Shown here one piece after another: positions 25,466 through 35,212 of a stretch of 64,000 nucleotides of DNA. The position numbers and the translations under genes are program-made. This DNA is from JAHRVQ01 sp051278195 (lineage in GTDB: Bacteria; Pseudomonadota; Gammaproteobacteria; Pseudomonadales; Azotimanducaceae), in assembly GCA_051278195.1 (NCBI GenBank), contig JBNMQM010000019.1:1-64000 (forward strand). The letters run 5' to 3'. The notes under the pieces are model-generated. The model had not been told where the DNA came from. It did not search any database and saw only the letters and a list, made by a program, of their open reading frames with translations. Position 1 is the stretch's first letter, and each line of letters begins with the position of its first letter.

Positions 25466-27349
25466 ATGACTAAGCAAGCGGACCAAGGTTTCTTTCAACA
25501 TCTGGTCGAGCATGTACTGGATGTGATTACCGTGATGGCGGCCGACGGTCGTTTTGTCTACAACTCGCCGTCAATTAGAACTGTGCTAGGGCATCGACCC
25601 GAGGACCTTGAAGATTCGCATGTGCTCAGCTATATCCACGAGGACGACAGCGCCAATGTAAGCGACACAATTGACGGCATCCTGGCTGGCAAAGAGAGCG
25701 CAGAAGTTTTGAACTTTCGCTTTCGCCACATGGACGGCACCCATCGACACTGTCAGGCCGTTGCGCGGCGGTGGAAAATCGGCAGCGAGGTAGGACTGTT
25801 GGTCAACACTCGCGATGTCACCAACCAACACCAGACTTTGACTGATCTTGCCACCAGTAATGAACTGCTGACTCAGATCTATAGTGCGTCTAGCAACCTG
25901 CTGACCGTCTCCAAACCCAAGGAAGGGACCATTCTGGACGCCAATGACGCTTGGCTCAAAACGCTGGGTTACGAACGCGATGAAGTGATTGGTCGCACAG
26001 CGCTTGAATTGGGTATCTGGGGTTTACCCGAGAACCGGCAAAGGTTGATCAACGAATTGGATCAGCACGGCGAGTTGAACGGCTACCGCGCAACGTCCTA
26101 CACAAAGGACGGACAGCCACTCAAACTTATCGTCGATGCGCGATTACTCAAAGTCGCTGGCGAGTTGCGAGTTCTAATGTCTGCCCAGAACATCACCGAG
26201 ATTCTGCAGACTGAGGAACAACTGCGCCAGGCCCAGAAGATTGAATCCTTGGGACAACTTACGGGTGGCGTGGCGCACGACTTCAACAACCTGCTCGGTA
26301 TTATCATGGGCAACATCGAACTCCTCCGTGAGGGACTCGAGCCTGGCTCGGAGCAACACGCATTCGCTGATCAAGTTTTAAACGCAGCCGAAAGTGGTGC
26401 TAGTCTGACCCGTCAATTGCTAGCGTTTTCCCGGCGCCAAACACTCTCGCCGCTCGTGCTTAACCTCGCCGATCGACTCACAGGCATCGAAGATCTCATA
26501 AACACGAGCGTCGGAGAAAACACGGTAGTGCGTATCACTAGCGGCGCAAATACATGGCCCTGCCTTCTGGACCCAACGCAGTTTGAGAATGCAGTTCTCA
26601 ACTTGACCATCAACGCAAAGGACGCCATGCCTGTGGGTGGCACACTAGAATATCGGCTGTCCAACGAACTTGTGACCAAGACCAGCCATCCCCGCGTATT
26701 GGGCGGGAATACCTCTGGGGACTATGTCTGCTTGCGCGTCTCTGATACCGGCTCTGGCATGAGCGACGAGGTCGTTAACCAGGCGTTTGACCCCTTCTTC
26801 ACGACAAAGAAGTTCGGCAAGGGCACTGGCCTCGGATTGTCCATGGTGTTCGGATTCGTCAAGCAATCCGGCGGAATGGTCGGTATCGAAAGCCAGCCCG
26901 GAGCCGGGACAACGATCTCGTTGTATTTTCCAAGATCTGATGACACCAAAATTCTCGAAACTGAACAAGAAAAAGTGCTAGCCACGCCGCGCATCGAACG
27001 CGGTCGTGCTCTGGTTCTGGAAGACAACCAGCCGCTGTGCCGATTGATCACCCGGTATCTGGACGAATTAGGATACTCAGTACTAACGGCCAGTGGCGAG
27101 TCAGATCTGAACTCCGTACAAACGGAACTTGGCTCGATCGACCTGATCGTCAGCGATGTCCTACTGGAAGGCCCCAAGCGAGGTCCCGAGTTGGTGCGTG
27201 AGTTACGCCAGGCCCATCCCGCTTGCCTGGTCTTGTTTATGACCGGGTATGCTGCGACGGAAGTGATCGCCGAGACGGACCTCAGCATCAGCAAGCCATT
27301 TGGGCGGGTGCAGTTCTTGAATGCGATCGCATCGTTAGTACATCGCTAG
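25466..27349 (+). CDS. Hybrid sensor histidine kinase (PAS-PAS-HisKA-HATPase-REC)
   Basis: About 627 residues without transmembrane segments, so a cytoplasmic sensor. Two PAS domains (~1-125 and ~135-250) precede the HisKA helix G-G-V-A-H-D-F-N-N-L-L, with the phospho-accepting His near residue 271. The ATPase domain is complete: N-box L-N-L-T-I-N-A-K-D-A-M, G1 V-S-D-T-G-S-G-M and G2 G-K-G-T-G-L-G-L-S-M-V. A C-terminal receiver has the acidic L-V-L-E-D-N, the phospho-Asp in I-V-S-D-V-L-L and the Lys in I-S-K-P-F. The start is taken at the inner ATG (M-T-K-Q-A-D). No partner regulator is adjacent. Confidence 0.9.
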   Translation: MTKQADQGFFQHLVEHVLDVITVMAADGRFVYNSPSIRTVLGHRPEDLEDSHVLSYIHEDDSANVSDTIDGILAGKESAEVLNFRFRHMDGTHRHCQAVARRWKIGSEVGLLVNTRDVTNQHQTLTDLATSNELLTQIYSASSNLLTVSKPKEGTILDANDAWLKTLGYERDEVIGRTALELGIWGLPENRQRLINELDQHGELNGYRATSYTKDGQPLKLIVDARLLKVAGELRVLMSAQNITEILQTEEQLRQAQKIESLGQLTGGVAHDFNNLLGIIMGNIELLREGLEPGSEQHAFADQVLNAAESGASLTRQLLAFSRRQTLSPLVLNLADRLTGIEDLINTSVGENTVVRITSGANTWPCLLDPTQFENAVLNLTINAKDAMPVGGTLEYRLSNELVTKTSHPRVLGGNTSGDYVCLRVSDTGSGMSDEVVNQAFDPFFTTKKFGKGTGLGLSMVFGFVKQSGGMVGIESQPGAGTTISLYFPRSDDTKILETEQEKVLATPRIERGRALVLEDNQPLCRLITRYLDELGYSVLTASGESDLNSVQTELGSIDLIVSDVLLEGPKRGPELVRELRQAHPACLVLFMTGYAATEVIAETDLSISKPFGRVQFLNAIASLVHR

Positions 27350-27763
27350 AGCACTGCTAAGTTTGTGCCATAGGACGCTCGACGTTCTATTCCGGAAGCC
27401 TGTGGTATCTGTGACAATCTTCGGAAAATGCACGTTAAATTCGCTACCCTCAAGCCTTAAATTCTCTATGTGTTGTATCTATAACCCGTCACAATTCTTT
27501 CGACGCACGTCAACATGCCAGTCGATTGGCGGGCGGGTAAACAGCTGCGATTGGTTTTTGGCTGCAGCTTTGTAATCGCTATGGTACCCATACTCTCCGC
27601 TGGCCATAACTTAAAGGCGCAACCAATAGTACATCGTTTCAAGAAAATCCGACTGCTAGCGCGAAGGTCGCGTTTTTCGCCGCCAAAAGCTGGGTCAAGC
27701 TGGCATTCGCCCGCCTCGAGCCGAACGTTCTTTTCGGCGCAAGAGTGATGATGTCGGTATTAG
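27350..27763. other. Intergenic region without recognisable feature
   Basis: About 414 bp between the convergent kinase and amidase genes. The short frames here show no known family, and I see no clear hairpin or repeat. Confidence 0.5.
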
Positions 27764-29176
27764 TCACACTCGATAGTGTTGCACCCATGGGTTGATTTCT
27801 TCATAGCGAAGCGCAAATTGTAGCAATTTTTCCTCTTCACCCATTGGCGCCATAAACTGGATGCCCATTGCGCGGCCCTGACGATCAAACCCGGCTGGTA
27901 GCGAGATAACCGGGCAACCGCTGAGACTGCCACCAATCACAACTTCCATCCAGCGATGATAGGTATCCATCGATTGACCCGCAATATTGTCAGGCCAATG
28001 CTGTTCAATGGGAAACGGAAATACTTGCGCTGACGGCAAAGCCAGAATGTCCCAATCTTGAAAAGTTTTGTCGATTAGCCGATACCAGTCTGATCGCACA
28101 CTGCAGGCTTTGTAAAGTTCAGCGGCGCTCATGTCGATGCCTTGCTCTATTTCCCAGATCATTTCTGGCTTCAGTTGTTCACGTTGTTGTTGATCGTCAT
28201 ATCTAGGACCATAGAAGTTGGTGTTTTTCCAATGCCGGAGGGAAAGCCAACTTTGCCAAAGTGCGGCCATGGGAAAATCGAGAGCTATCGACTCTATATT
28301 CATACCCGAAGCATCAAGCCGCTGCAGGTTCTGCGCGCACAAATCTAAAACGCCCTCTTCCATCAGCAGATAGCCATCATAATCTGCTAACCAACCCACC
28401 TTAAATTCTGCCGCATCTGCAGGTCGTTTTACCGTCAATGGTGAGAGCGCCGCCTGAGTACTCAAGGGCACACTGCTATTGAACCCAGCAAGGGTCGCAA
28501 ATAACAAACTGACATCACCTACCGTGCGACCCATTGGGCCAGCAGTGGCCAATTGATCAAAAAATAATTCCGGGCTTTGCGCGGGCACCCTACCCAAACC
28601 CGGCCTAAAGCCAATCACGTTATTGAAACCTGCCGGGTTACGCAGCGAACCCATCATGTCGCTACCGTCAGCCACCGGCAATAATCCTAGTGCTAAAGCA
28701 GTAGCGGCCCCACCACTGCTACCACCGGCGGTTAAAGTTGGATTGAAAGCATTACCTGTCGCCCCGTATACCGAATTATAAGATTGTGAACCTAAACCAA
28801 ACTCCGGCACATTCGTCTTACCAATAAAAATGGCACCCTGCTGTCTGATACGTTGCACAGCGAGATCGTCCTGCACCGCAACGTTGTTTTTGCAAAGTGG
28901 CGAGCCAAAACTTGTGACGAATCCACGCACATTTGCCAGATCTTTCACCGCATGCGGAAAGCCATGCATCCAGCCGCGATACTCCCCTTTGCCTAAGGCT
29001 TCATCCGCTGCCTTTGCTTCAGCAAGCAATGGCTCTGCTTGCGCCAGATTAACAATCGCATTCACCCCAGGATTCAGTCTCGAGATCCGGTCGAGCGTAT
29101 GCTGCATGAGTTCCATACAACTGACTTTTCTACTCTTAATGTCACGTGACAGTTCAGCCGCGGATAGGTGTTCCAT
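27764..29176 (-). CDS. Amidase (amidase signature family)
   Basis: A 470-residue enzyme of the amidase signature family. The Ser-cisSer-Lys triad is visible: Lys in A-V-K-D-L-A-N-V, and the two serines in G-G-S-S-G-G-A-A-T-A-L and D-M-M-G-S-L-R-N-P-A. In the latter G-S-D-x-x-G-S the usual Gly is replaced by Met. It should hydrolyse amides to acids; the sequence does not tell the substrate. There are no GatB/GatC partners nearby, so it is unlikely to be a tRNA amidotransferase subunit. Its 5' end lies next to an IS66 remnant, which may have supplied or removed the original promoter. Confidence 0.9.
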   Translation of the reverse strand: MEHLSAAELSRDIKSRKVSCMELMQHTLDRISRLNPGVNAIVNLAQAEPLLAEAKAADEALGKGEYRGWMHGFPHAVKDLANVRGFVTSFGSPLCKNNVAVQDDLAVQRIRQQGAIFIGKTNVPEFGLGSQSYNSVYGATGNAFNPTLTAGGSSGGAATALALGLLPVADGSDMMGSLRNPAGFNNVIGFRPGLGRVPAQSPELFFDQLATAGPMGRTVGDVSLLFATLAGFNSSVPLSTQAALSPLTVKRPADAAEFKVGWLADYDGYLLMEEGVLDLCAQNLQRLDASGMNIESIALDFPMAALWQSWLSLRHWKNTNFYGPRYDDQQQREQLKPEMIWEIEQGIDMSAAELYKACSVRSDWYRLIDKTFQDWDILALPSAQVFPFPIEQHWPDNIAGQSMDTYHRWMEVVIGGSLSGCPVISLPAGFDRQGRAMGIQFMAPMGEEEKLLQFALRYEEINPWVQHYRV

Positions 29177-29219
29177 CGTTCACTCTTCAAGCGATTCAAG
29201 ACATCTAATGTAACCAGTT

Positions 29220-29883
29220 TGGCGACTGAAAGTCGTTGATTTTTGTAAGCAACAAAAGAAAAATCAGCGGAGTCTTTGATGGGTGAGTCAACGACGGCCC
29301 ATCGACATGAACTGGTGGTTTGCACACACATATAAGACGTTTGATCCGCTCGCCGGTCCGGTTCTTTGGTCACTTGAACCGTGGTCTCATCGGCATGCAA
29401 CACATCCACGGTCAATGCGTCGAGGCGGATCTGGGCCGGGATGATATCCAGCTGTTCTGTGATCTCTTCACCGATGACCTTAAGGGTGCTGCCGTCTTCA
29501 ACGCAACGCGCCTCATCGTCTGCTAGTTCAACAATCACGTCGACGCGCGGGAGATGTGCTGGCATTGGTTTGCGGCCAGGCTCGTTAGGTGTCACGGATG
29601 ATGGTGTAGCAGGTAGGTGAACGGCAAAGACTTCAGGCTCAGCCCCTGCATCTTCATCAGAGTCTGCCTCGGTCTCAGCTTCTTTAAACAAGTCTTGCTG
29701 GCCTGGCGAGGCTTCACAAGAACGACCAAACTCGCGCTTCAGCGCAAGTCTAAGTTGTTCGATGATATTGTCTCGATCCGCCCGGATCTCTTCGATGGCT
29801 TGGTCTTGCGAGGTAATCGTTTGATCTTGTGAAGTAATGATTTTTTTGAACGCTTCAAGCTCGACTGCAAGTGTATCTAACGA
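29220..29883 (-). pseudogene. tnpC: IS66-type transposase TnpC, internally deleted remnant
   Basis: The open frame reads like IS66 TnpC in order. First a coiled N-terminus (V-E-L-E-A-F-K-K-I-I; L-K-R-E-F-G-R-S-C-E), then G-R-K-P-M-P-A-H-L-P-R, then I-G-E-E-I-T-E-Q-L-D-I-I-P-A-Q, then directly V-L-H-A-D-E-T-T-V-Q-V with the first catalytic Asp. The zinc-binding part and the rest of the DDE domain are missing, and the frame decays after S-Y-M-C-V-Q-T. The upstream end is a TAA with no start codon. The frame reads on into the amidase gene, which is accidental. A dead element. Confidence 0.85.
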
Positions 29884-29931
29884 TTATTTAATGCCGCATT
29901 GTATAACAATACTGTGCGACAATAGCAGCAC

Positions 29932-30141
29932 TTAGAGCAAGGGTAGCGAGGATATTTTTTGATGTGGGTGGAGCCGGCGAATGGCGTAACCATCCACCAG
30001 CCAGTTCAGTTGCTCGCCGTTAAGAGTCACCACTTCACCTTGTTTATCTGGCCAAAAAAAGCGCTCCTTCTCCAGCCACTTACCGTCCATCGCTAATAAA
30101 TTTAGATCAACTATTAAACCTATCTCGCTTGCTGGGGCAAG
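29932..30141 (-). pseudogene. tnpB: IS66 TnpB C-terminal remnant
   Basis: Minus-strand frame with W-L-E-K-E-R-F-F-W-P-D, L-N-G-E-Q-L-N-W-L-V-D-G-Y and R-L-H-P-H-Q-K ahead of TAA. This is the conserved C-terminal half of the IS66 accessory protein TnpB. Its N-terminal half is missing (in-frame TAG near 30142). It lies directly upstream of the TnpC remnant, in the order tnpB-tnpC expected for IS66. No terminal inverted repeats or target duplication could be recognised. Confidence 0.85.
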
Positions 30142-30230
30142 CTACCTTGACAAAAAGTATGGCCAGAGACGCTTCAATTGGTCTCTGAAATAACTAAATA
30201 ACTAAATACCATGGCGATGGAATCTTACCT

Positions 30231-31104
30231 ATGAAGTCAACTATTCAAACAATTGCACTATCGTCATCTATTCTGCTGATCGTCAGCTGCGGTGACAGTG
30301 ATTCAAATTCGAGTATCGGCGTCGTCATTACTGATCCGGTTCCCGTCGCACCACCAGCGCCAGGTAATGGTGTCGCGGGCAGCGCTGTCAAAGGCATCAT
30401 CGATGGTGCAACAATCACAGTACAAATGCCTCCGGTGTCGCTCTTGCGCTCACGGCTACCGTTACAACCCGACCTGATGGTAGCTACACTGCAACCTTCA
30501 ACGGCGCAGAGGTGACTGCGGGTATTGTTGCTCCACTGACCACCACTATCGATGGTACTGGCGCAACCACAGTTTGTGACTATGACAATCCTGCGTCAGC
30601 ATCTGATGACTGCCCTGTGGGCGCTGGAACATTTGCTTTTTTCCGTGATGCATAGGATGGATTTTTCTTGCCTCTCCTGCATTTTCAGCCAATACAAGCG
30701 CACAGCAGGCACTCCAAACCGCTAATCAGAATACCATCTTGTTCAGGATGCAAGGGACAGACTTAATCACCGTATCTAAAACAGAAGAAACCATAGACGC
30801 TACCAGCGGACTTTCGTTGACCAAAGCCTTTATCGGCAGCGTCAATGCTACTTTCACCGATGAAGGAGAAGGTCTTGATCTCGGACTCACGACCCTGAAT
30901 ATAGAAAGAAACGCAACAACAGCGGCAGCAACAGGCACTTTCACCTTGGATATTGGCTTTACTGAACTGGCAGGCACAGCGGTTCAAGTACCAGCAGGTC
31001 AACTGACTGCCGGCGAGCTTAACTTTGGTACTGTCGATGAAGACGGCATCGTTCGTTACTCAGACGGTTCTGTACAATCGCTACCGGCCGCTATCAACCA
31101 CTAG
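30231..31104 (+). pseudogene. Lipoprotein gene broken over three frames
   Basis: The start is intact: a lipoprotein signal I-L-L-I-V-S-C, then G-V-A-G-S-A-V-K-G-I-I-D-G-A-T-I-T-V. Near 30425 the frame shifts to T-N-A-S-G-V-A-L-A-L-T-A-T-V-T and S-Y-T-A-T-F-N-G-A-E-V, which ends at TAG (30654). A third frame then carries L-Q-T-A-N-Q-N-T-I-L-F-R-M-Q and a beta-rich tail to 31104. Together they form one exported protein of about 290 residues with an Ig/carboxypeptidase-regulatory-like domain. Two frameshifts are needed, so it is inactive. The last part from 30739 is a clean 121-codon frame. Confidence 0.75.
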
Positions 31105-31354
31105 GTCACCAAAAGGCAGACATAGGCAGTGGTAAATTTTGACCTTTGTTAAATTCTGGCCCTTCGCAGCAACGAGGACAAAGTCAATTAACCCCTGTTT
31201 ATCGGAAATCAAATCACAGAACGGCGTCAGGTCGATCTGTTTAGCTAGCCTGTTTGGTGGAGCTCTCAAGTAGAGCTCTCAAGTAGAGCTTCCTAGTTGA
31301 CCAAAACAACCACAGGTGCTTTAGTCGCAAGCCAAGTAAACTGCGCACAATGCC
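31105..31354. other. Intergenic region with 13-bp tandem duplication
   Basis: About 250 bp before the transaldolase gene, without a supported gene. It contains AGCTCTCAAGTAG twice in tandem at 31261-31286 plus a partial third copy. The tal promoter should lie in this region. Confidence 0.7.
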
Positions 31355-32302
31355 ATGAACAAATTAGACCAACTTAAACAGATGACCGATGTCGTTGCAG
31401 ACACCGGCGATGTAGAAGCTATTGCCAGATACAAACCAAAGGATGCGACAACTAATCCTTCGTTGCTGCTTAAAGCCGTGCAGCTACCCGCGTACAAGGA
31501 CCTATTTGATGAAGTCCGACAATGGGCAGCAGTACAGACAGATTCGAGTGAAGTGATTCTGGCGCAAAGTTGTGATCGGCTCGCCGTCGAGATCGGTACG
31601 GGAATTCTGCAGATGATTCCAGGTCGCGTGTCATCTGAAGTGGACGCCCGCCTGTCATTTGATACTGCCGCGACAATCGCAAGAGCCCGCCATCTGATTG
31701 CCATGTATGACGAAAGAGGCATTGCGCGTGACCGGGTCCTGATTAAAATCGCCAGCACCTGGGAAGGCATTGAGGCGGCGCGCCAGTTAGAACAGGAGTC
31801 TATTCAGTGCAATCTGACTCTGCTGTTTGGTTTTGCTCAGGCGCGTGCCTGCGCGGATGCTGGCGTTTTTCTTATCTCGCCTTTTGTCGGTCGGATACTT
31901 GACTGGCATAAGGCGAAATCCGGCCAAGAATACAGCGCTGCAGATGATCCGGGTGTGCAGTCAGTAAAGCGCATCTATCGCTATTACAAAACCAATAATT
32001 ATGACACCGTGGTGATGGGTGCCAGCTTCAGAAATACCGGAGAAATCGAGCAGTTGGCAGGCTGTGATCGCCTGACCATCAGTCCCGCACTGCTCGAATC
32101 TCTGGCTTCTGATGAAGGTGATCTGAGCAAAGTCCTGCATACTGACGGCGTGCAGTCTGAAGATGACAAACAGGTGCTTAATGAGTCCGCATTTCGACTG
32201 GGCCACAACGATGATGCGATGGCGACGGAAAAGTTGGCCGATGGCATTCGTCAGTTTGCCGCTGACCAGGTAAAACTTGAACAACTCATCATGGCTAGCT
32301 GA
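31355..32302 (+). CDS. tal: Transaldolase
   Basis: A 315-residue transaldolase of the E. coli TalB type, nearly full-length similar by eye. The nucleophilic Schiff-base lysine is Lys-131 in V-L-I-K-I-A-S-T. Other signatures are T-T-N-P-S-L-L-L, C-N-L-T-L-L-F-G-F-A-Q and G-A-S-F-R-N-T-G-E-I. It transfers dihydroxyacetone units between sedoheptulose 7-phosphate and glyceraldehyde 3-phosphate in the pentose phosphate pathway. No transketolase or zwf gene is next to it. The only housekeeping central-metabolism gene in the window. Confidence 0.97.
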   Translation: MNKLDQLKQMTDVVADTGDVEAIARYKPKDATTNPSLLLKAVQLPAYKDLFDEVRQWAAVQTDSSEVILAQSCDRLAVEIGTGILQMIPGRVSSEVDARLSFDTAATIARARHLIAMYDERGIARDRVLIKIASTWEGIEAARQLEQESIQCNLTLLFGFAQARACADAGVFLISPFVGRILDWHKAKSGQEYSAADDPGVQSVKRIYRYYKTNNYDTVVMGASFRNTGEIEQLAGCDRLTISPALLESLASDEGDLSKVLHTDGVQSEDDKQVLNESAFRLGHNDDAMATEKLADGIRQFAADQVKLEQLIMAS

Positions 32303-32395
32303 AACATATCGGGTAACCCAAACCCCTTATTGCACAGCTAATTAGTGACCACTGCGGGCACAATCGACGTACACCCGAGCAAGGGAATGAATTTT

Positions 32396-33553
32396 ATGGA
32401 TATGAGTTTTGATGCAGAAGATGAATTATTCAGGCTGGAAGTCCGAAAATTTTTCACTGATGAATATCCCGACGACCTCATCATAAAGGCTGCAAGTGGC
32501 ATAGAACTCAGCAAAAGCGACTACCAGAGATCCGAGCGCGCGCTCGCATCCAAGGGGTGGCTATGTGTGAATTGGCCCGTTGAGTATGGCGGACCTGGGT
32601 GGACGGCGAATCAAAAATACGTATTCGATCAGGAACTAGAACTGGCCGGTGCGATCAGTCCTGTGCCAATGGGCGTAATTTATGTGGGCCCAGTCATTTG
32701 TGCCTTTGGTACTGATGAACAGAAAGCGCGGTGGCTGCCAGGGATAAAGGAAAGCACGACTTTTTGGGCTCAAGGTTATTCGGAACCTGGCTCAGGGTCT
32801 GACCTTGCCTCTCTACAGTGCCGTGCCGATCGTGACGGTGATGTCTATGTCGTCAGTGGAGAGAAAATTTGGACCAGCCTTGCACAGCATGCCGATTGGA
32901 TTTTTGCTCTGGTGAGAACCAGCAATGACGATGTAAAACAGCAGGGCATCACCTTTTTGTGCGCGCCAATCGACTCACCAGGTATCGAGGTCCATCCCAT
33001 TACATTGATTGACGGCTCACAGTCACTCAACCGAGTGACCTTTGATAATGTGCGGGTACCGATTAGCAATCGAATTGGTAATGAAGGCGAAGGCTGGAGT
33101 TATGCTAATTACCTGCTAGGCAACGAGCGAACCTCCTATGCCCATGTCGCCGGTAAACGAATGCAGATGGCCGCTATCAGCGACTACGCAAAAAGTAATG
33201 CGACACTGGCATCCGACAAATCATTTTGGTCTACATTTAGTGATCTCGAAATTCGGCTAGACGCTCTGGATCTAACAGTTCTGCGCGTGTTGTCAATAAT
33301 CAGCGACGGTGAAACCCCAGGTGATGAAGCATCGATACTTAAAATTTTGGCAACTGAAATAGCCCAGGACATCACAGAACTCAGCATGATATGTCGCGCA
33401 TACCCATCAATTGGATTGTTCGAGGAAGATGGACCAGGCCTAGAAGGCGCTATAGCGACGAAACATTATTTTGCCACTAGAGCTCAGTCAATTTACGGCG
33501 GATCGAACGAGATACAAAAGAACATTATTGCAAAACGGGTATTGGGTCTTTGA
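32396..33553 (+). CDS. Acyl-CoA dehydrogenase family protein (A)
   Basis: About 385 residues. FAD- and substrate-binding signatures are Q-G-Y-S-E-P-G-S-G-S-D-L-A-S-L and I-W-T-S-L-A-Q-H-A-D-W. The C-terminal Y-G-G-S-N-E-I-Q-K-N-I-I-A-K-R is typical. It oxidises acyl-CoA thioesters to enoyl-CoA. ATG at 32396 is chosen: AAGGGA lies 9 nt upstream and the product starts at the usual position. GTG at 32345 and ATG at 32387 are alternatives. The P450 gene follows by 59 bp on the same strand, so the two probably form an operon for oxidising a cyclic or branched substrate. Confidence 0.9.
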   Translation: MDMSFDAEDELFRLEVRKFFTDEYPDDLIIKAASGIELSKSDYQRSERALASKGWLCVNWPVEYGGPGWTANQKYVFDQELELAGAISPVPMGVIYVGPVICAFGTDEQKARWLPGIKESTTFWAQGYSEPGSGSDLASLQCRADRDGDVYVVSGEKIWTSLAQHADWIFALVRTSNDDVKQQGITFLCAPIDSPGIEVHPITLIDGSQSLNRVTFDNVRVPISNRIGNEGEGWSYANYLLGNERTSYAHVAGKRMQMAAISDYAKSNATLASDKSFWSTFSDLEIRLDALDLTVLRVLSIISDGETPGDEASILKILATEIAQDITELSMICRAYPSIGLFEEDGPGLEGAIATKHYFATRAQSIYGGSNEIQKNIIAKRVLGL

Positions 33554-33612
33554 CCACCAAAATAGAAGATCAACGAAAACAAAATTAAACGAATAATAGT
33601 AGGAGAGAAAAT

Positions 33613-34974
33613 TTGAAACTCATCAGCGACGATATCCTGGTTGATTCGGGACAACAGCTCCCCATTTATGACGCTGCCTATCCGACCTTTGACGGGTTTA
33701 AGTTTGGCGACCCTGCAGCATGGACAAAAGGCCAACCCTTTGACCTATTCAAGAAAATGCGCAAGGAAGCGCCGGTGATGTGGTCACCAGGTGATAAGGG
33801 CGCCTCGGGCATCTGGTCGGTGAGCCGCTACGATGACATAAAAAAGGTCGAGCTAGCCCACAGTGTTTTTTCATCTCAGCGTGGCAGCATCAATATGGCT
33901 GTTCCTGAGAAAAAAAATTGGCGCCTCGGAAAGCTAATGCCGGCTGCCTTTAATTCTTTGATCAATTTGGACGAACCATTGCATCGGGAAATGCGCATGC
34001 AACAAAGCAATTTCTTTTTCCCTGCGTATGTTGCGGAGATTCGGGACAGAGTGGGTGTGAAGATCGATTCATTACTGGACGAAATGGAAAGAAAGGGCCC
34101 GGTTGTCGACTTTGTTAAAATGTTTTCAGAAGAGCTTCCTCTATTCACGCTTGCTGAAATGCTCGGCATCGATGAAGAAGACCGACCAAAAGTTAAAGTT
34201 TGGATGCACCACCTGGAGATGGCAGGGCAATTTATATCCAATCCTTTGCAAACGTTTTTGTCCGAGCCAATGCTGCCGTTTCGTATTAGTCCTGTCGTCA
34301 GTGACATGTTTGCCTATGGTGAGCGTGTCATGGCGGATCGACGAGTAAACCCTCGCAAAGATCTATTAACCGTCATCGCTCAATCCAAACTGGGTGACGA
34401 GCTACTACCACAGGAGTTTCTCGATGGCTCTTGGCTGCTCATTATCTTTGCGGGTAACGACACGTCACGGAATTCACTATCCGGCACCATTCGATTGATG
34501 ACGGAATTTCCAGATCAGCGCGCCATGGTGTTGGATGACCCTTCACTCATACCGCAGATGTCGGAAGAAGCACTGCGAATGATATCTCCCGTCATGCATA
34601 TGCGGCGCACCGCGATCGAAGACACAGAGTTGAATGGCCAAAAAATCGCCAAGGATGAAAAACTGGTGCTCTGGTATGGGGCCGCCAATCGTGACCCAGA
34701 TATCTTCCCCAATCCAGACAACTTCAATTTGCACCGAGACAACGTCGAAAAGCACATTGCGTTCGGCCATGGGGTACATAAATGTCTGGGCTCTCGAATC
34801 GCAAAGATGCAGTTGCGCATGGCTTTCGAGCGAATTTTTGACCGCTTCCCCAATATCCATTGGACAGGCAAACAAAAAATTTCCCCAAATGCGTTGGTTC
34901 ACGCTATCTCGAGTTTGCAGGTGAATTTGTACGGTCCTAATGGCAAACGTCCCACACAGGTCGCAGTTGGTTGA
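33613..34974 (+). CDS. Cytochrome P450
   Basis: A 453-residue soluble bacterial P450. The I-helix oxygen motif is A-G-N-D-T-S, the K-helix E-x-x-R is E-A-L-R, and the haem-binding loop is F-G-H-G-V-H-K-C-L-G. The start is TTG at 33613, with AGGAGA about 6-7 nt upstream. The overall look (F-D-G-F-K-F-G-D-P at the N-terminus, R-R-T-A after the K-helix) resembles bacterial terpene- or steroid-hydroxylating P450s such as CYP125/142/108-like forms, but subfamily naming needs alignment. No ferredoxin partner is adjacent; electrons must come from elsewhere. It follows acyl-CoA dehydrogenase A. Confidence 0.93.
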   Translation: MKLISDDILVDSGQQLPIYDAAYPTFDGFKFGDPAAWTKGQPFDLFKKMRKEAPVMWSPGDKGASGIWSVSRYDDIKKVELAHSVFSSQRGSINMAVPEKKNWRLGKLMPAAFNSLINLDEPLHREMRMQQSNFFFPAYVAEIRDRVGVKIDSLLDEMERKGPVVDFVKMFSEELPLFTLAEMLGIDEEDRPKVKVWMHHLEMAGQFISNPLQTFLSEPMLPFRISPVVSDMFAYGERVMADRRVNPRKDLLTVIAQSKLGDELLPQEFLDGSWLLIIFAGNDTSRNSLSGTIRLMTEFPDQRAMVLDDPSLIPQMSEEALRMISPVMHMRRTAIEDTELNGQKIAKDEKLVLWYGAANRDPDIFPNPDNFNLHRDNVEKHIAFGHGVHKCLGSRIAKMQLRMAFERIFDRFPNIHWTGKQKISPNALVHAISSLQVNLYGPNGKRPTQVAVG

Positions 34975-35030
34975 ATTAAAGCGATGAGAACGGGCTAACC
35001 TTATACCGCCTAGGTAATACCTGGGCGCCC

Positions 35031-35098
35031 GCTAAGTGCAATCTAGGTGGTTTTGAACACCGTCAACACTACTTCCGATCCAGGGCGCTACTGGTAAC
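35031..35098 (-). pseudogene. Duplicated 3' end of the peroxiredoxin-like gene
   Basis: This 68-nt stretch aligns along its whole length with 36405-36473, the last ~23 codons and stop region of the TGA-containing peroxiredoxin gene; roughly three quarters of positions are identical by eye. In the same minus-strand frame it reads Y-Q-stop-R-P-G-S-E-V-V-L-T-V, against Y-Q-L-R-S-G-P-E-V-V-L-A-A in the intact gene. It is the decayed end of a second copy whose remainder is gone. Confidence 0.75.
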
Positions 35099-35212
35099 GC
35101 ACCTTATTTTTTTGCACCGACAATGCATTTTTTCATTGGGAAGTTGTGACCGATTGGTAGTTAATAGAGCATCACCCCATTAGCACTCTCTACAACAACT
35201 GGCAGGAGCCTT

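Noticed and set aside
29074..29691. A 205-codon minus-strand frame as a novel protein overlapping the amidase
   Set aside because: Most of it is IS66 TnpC-like and the rest is the amidase start read in another frame.
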